Part shown: one piece after another, positions 62,102-64,000 of the stretch | Numbering within the stretch: position 1 is the first letter of the stretch | Layout: every line of letters starts with the position of its first letter | NCBI GenBank assembly: GCA_023055505.1 | Contig: JALIRH010000002.1 | Location: 22,946,437 to 23,010,436, forward strand | Direction of reading: 5' to 3' | From: Callipepla californica brunnescens | Lineage: Eukaryota; Chordata; Aves; Galliformes; Odontophoridae | Length of the DNA: 64,000 nt | Notes under the pieces: generated by a model | What the model was told of the DNA's origin: nothing | Databases searched by the model: none | The model's input: the letters and a program-made list of their open reading frames with translations, nothing else | Program-made: the position numbers and the translations under genes

Positions 62102-64000
62102 TTGTTCTAGTCTTTCAAAGATATTGAGCAAGAAAGAGAAAATATGCCTGAGAAATCATATTTGGGAGTATTTCTCCAGAAACTCACAACAAGAACCTAG
62201 CAAGTAGTTTATCTGTTCATCTACTCAATGTCCTTGGCAAAACTTAATCACACCTCACAGGGCAATGAGTTCCTGACTAATATATGGATAGCAGCAGACC
62301 ATTTTCCATTCCTGGGGAGAGGAACAAGGCTAATGCATTAGTGAGTTTTCCTTGGGCCTGAGGAGTACTGGGGACTTAGAGGACATTTTACTAAAAATGT
62401 TCCTGCAAACGAAACAAATAGAGTGTTCTTTTCCCATGTAGAAGCACATGAAGGGTACTCCTTAGCACTGGAAGGTTTAATTGTTTTGTAAAGAAAGTTG
62501 CTGGGCCATAGTCTGAGAAGGACTGCATGCTGGCAGGGTAGGCAGGTTGTGGAGCTAATCTTCTGGGGACCAAGAAGGATTAACAGAAACATAAGGGACA
62601 GGGGTAAAGAGCAGCTGCAGAGTTTGACAGCTGAAGTCCTAGGAAGGTAAGATGCTCATCTGTGGTTCTGAATGCTTACCATCGCCACATGCTTTGTTCC
62701 GAAATATTTCCAGTTTCTCCAAAATGTACCAAGAGATCTCCAAGTAAACTGAGTTCACACGTCTGTAGTGGGCAATTTGTGGTTTTTTTTCTTCTTTAAA
62801 GACAGCGGGCAGGGTTAACTTTAGAGTCTGTGTGTGTCTCTGATGGTACAGTTGGATCATTAGCACTTTCATGTATGTCTGAGATATCTGCCATTGCAGT
62901 ATAATCTCTTATGGTACATAACTCCTTATGTGGGGAGTCACGACTCATTTTAGGATCATCTTGGTCCACCAGCCACATTCCTAAAGCAAAGCTCTGGGTG
63001 TAGAATGGGAATTCTAGGTACATCCACAAAGAAATACCTGGTTATACAGCAGGACACTGACTTGGTGAGAGCATATATATTAACCATAGAGAGGAAACAA
63101 GATGCTTTAATGTGTGATGCCTCAATCCAATCTGCAACAATAAGAGCACCAGCACTGGCAGATGTATCAGATGCTTATTCAGATAGTGACTGGGATCCCA
63201 TAGAAGTTCAAAGTCTGAAACATATTGCTGGTTTTGAGTCAGAGCAGACTACTCTGTCATCTAACTGCATTATCCTTTTGGTGTCTGTCTTGAGCAATGA
63301 TGTGGGAATGCTTTTGGGGTACAAATCGATCAACTGTAAGGACAGATATAGATAAGGTAGTACTTGTTTGGCCCTTTCGTGGCAAGATCGTAGTATCATT
63401 AACTGTCCAAATCTTTGTTTTCAGTCACTTCTGCAGAGCTTTCCAGGAATCCAGCTCAGGAGAGCCAAAACCCAAGCTGTAGTAGGCTCATGGAGGAAGG
63501 CTCCCTTCTTGGAACTGGTCAGTGAATTGAAAGCTCTGCATAGTGGTGTTTAAAATACGAATGTAATTGCTGGAATCGTACATCTATTTAAGGGTTAAAG
63601 CTGCTGGTTTAGTAGCTGAGCATTACTTGACTGCTTCTTTCATATCTCTGTTGCTCACTTTTGGGGAATGACTTAAAAAAAATGAAGAAACAAGCACAAG
63701 GCTGTGGCTTGTCCATTCTTTGACTGCCCAACATAAGTTTGGTCTGCAGGAACCAGCACCCCTGAAGACAATGCCTGAACATGATTCACAGGCAAGGATG
63801 TGTCATCAAACATTCAGAGTTAGTAATGTACTCCTTTCACCTTGGTGGGAGATTCCTTCTGGAAAGCACGTGTGAGGCTCGCTGGTAACCCAGAACTACT
63901 TGAGATTATGTCCCTGGGTCAAGGGAGCAGATGGACCTTAAAAACAGACAAGGAAGTTCCTCATGATCTCATTGAAAAGTCCTTATGGCCTTCACAGTAT
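62102..64000. other. Unannotated sequence with several modest open frames
   Basis: No recognised gene. The 116-codon plus-strand frame at 63005-63355 contains an acidic patch DVSDAYSDSDWD around residues 53-64. A minus-strand frame (62796-63029) starts within the first 25 bases of it. I recognise no domain, splice borders or transposon consensus. An unrecognised retroelement relic or chance frames are equally possible. Confidence 0.5.

Noticed and set aside
1..64000. tRNA, rRNA, CRISPR arrays and bacterial-type operons
   Set aside because: No cloverleaf with conserved boxes, no spaced direct repeats and no closely packed reading frames were seen; the sequence is of avian nuclear type.

Overview
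This window looks like bird nuclear DNA, most likely from a galliform (chicken, turkey, quail or a relative). The main evidence is a set of CR1 LINE fragments on both strands. Several of them keep the typical avian CR1 3' end: a GGTTGGACTAGATGATCTT-like block, then a CCTTCCAACC-like block, then an ATTCTATGATTCTATGA-type tail. There are also two related mariner DNA transposon copies that resemble the mariner family described in the chicken genome. The DNA is AT-rich and CpG-poor, with many homopolymer and microsatellite tracts. This fits an intergenic or deep-intronic stretch of a macrochromosome.

I find no intact protein-coding gene, tRNA, rRNA or CRISPR array. The longest open frames (about 100-145 codons) are what chance and low-complexity DNA would give in 64 kb of six-frame sequence. 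None shows a recognisable domain or convincing exon borders. The only sequence of clear protein-coding ancestry is a dead mariner transposase at about 36.1-37.2 kb.

Layout: a CR1 fragment at 29-318; mostly unique sequence to 4.85 kb, where a CR1 3' end lies; an internally deleted mariner on the minus strand at 7.4-7.7 kb; an A-rich purine tract at 11.9-12.1 kb; an LTR-like segment on the minus strand at 13.7-14.0 kb; an old CR1 remnant at 17.3-17.8 kb and a younger CR1 at 18.6-18.8 kb; a short minus-strand CR1 end at 20.8 kb; an unassigned GC-richer block at 23.7-24.4 kb; a polypurine tract at 28.6-28.8 kb; CR1 at 30.0 kb; a possible enhancer-like, CTCF-like stretch at 33.7-34.6 kb; the nearly full-length mariner at 36.0-37.3 kb; a strong CTCF-like motif at 40.08 kb; two CR1 copies with facing 3' ends at 42.7-43.5 kb; further CR1 3' ends at 45.9, 51.3 and 53.8 kb; and two long unstable repeats, (GAAGGA)n/(GGA)n and (TTTTA)n, within about 510 bases at 61.6-62.1 kb.

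Nothing here amounts to a multi-gene system. The best observations are the parent/deletion-derivative relation of the two mariner copies, the LTR-like promoter followed by a splice-donor-like site, the long polypurine tracts, and the CTCF-like site. All family names come from recalled consensus features; no database search was run.
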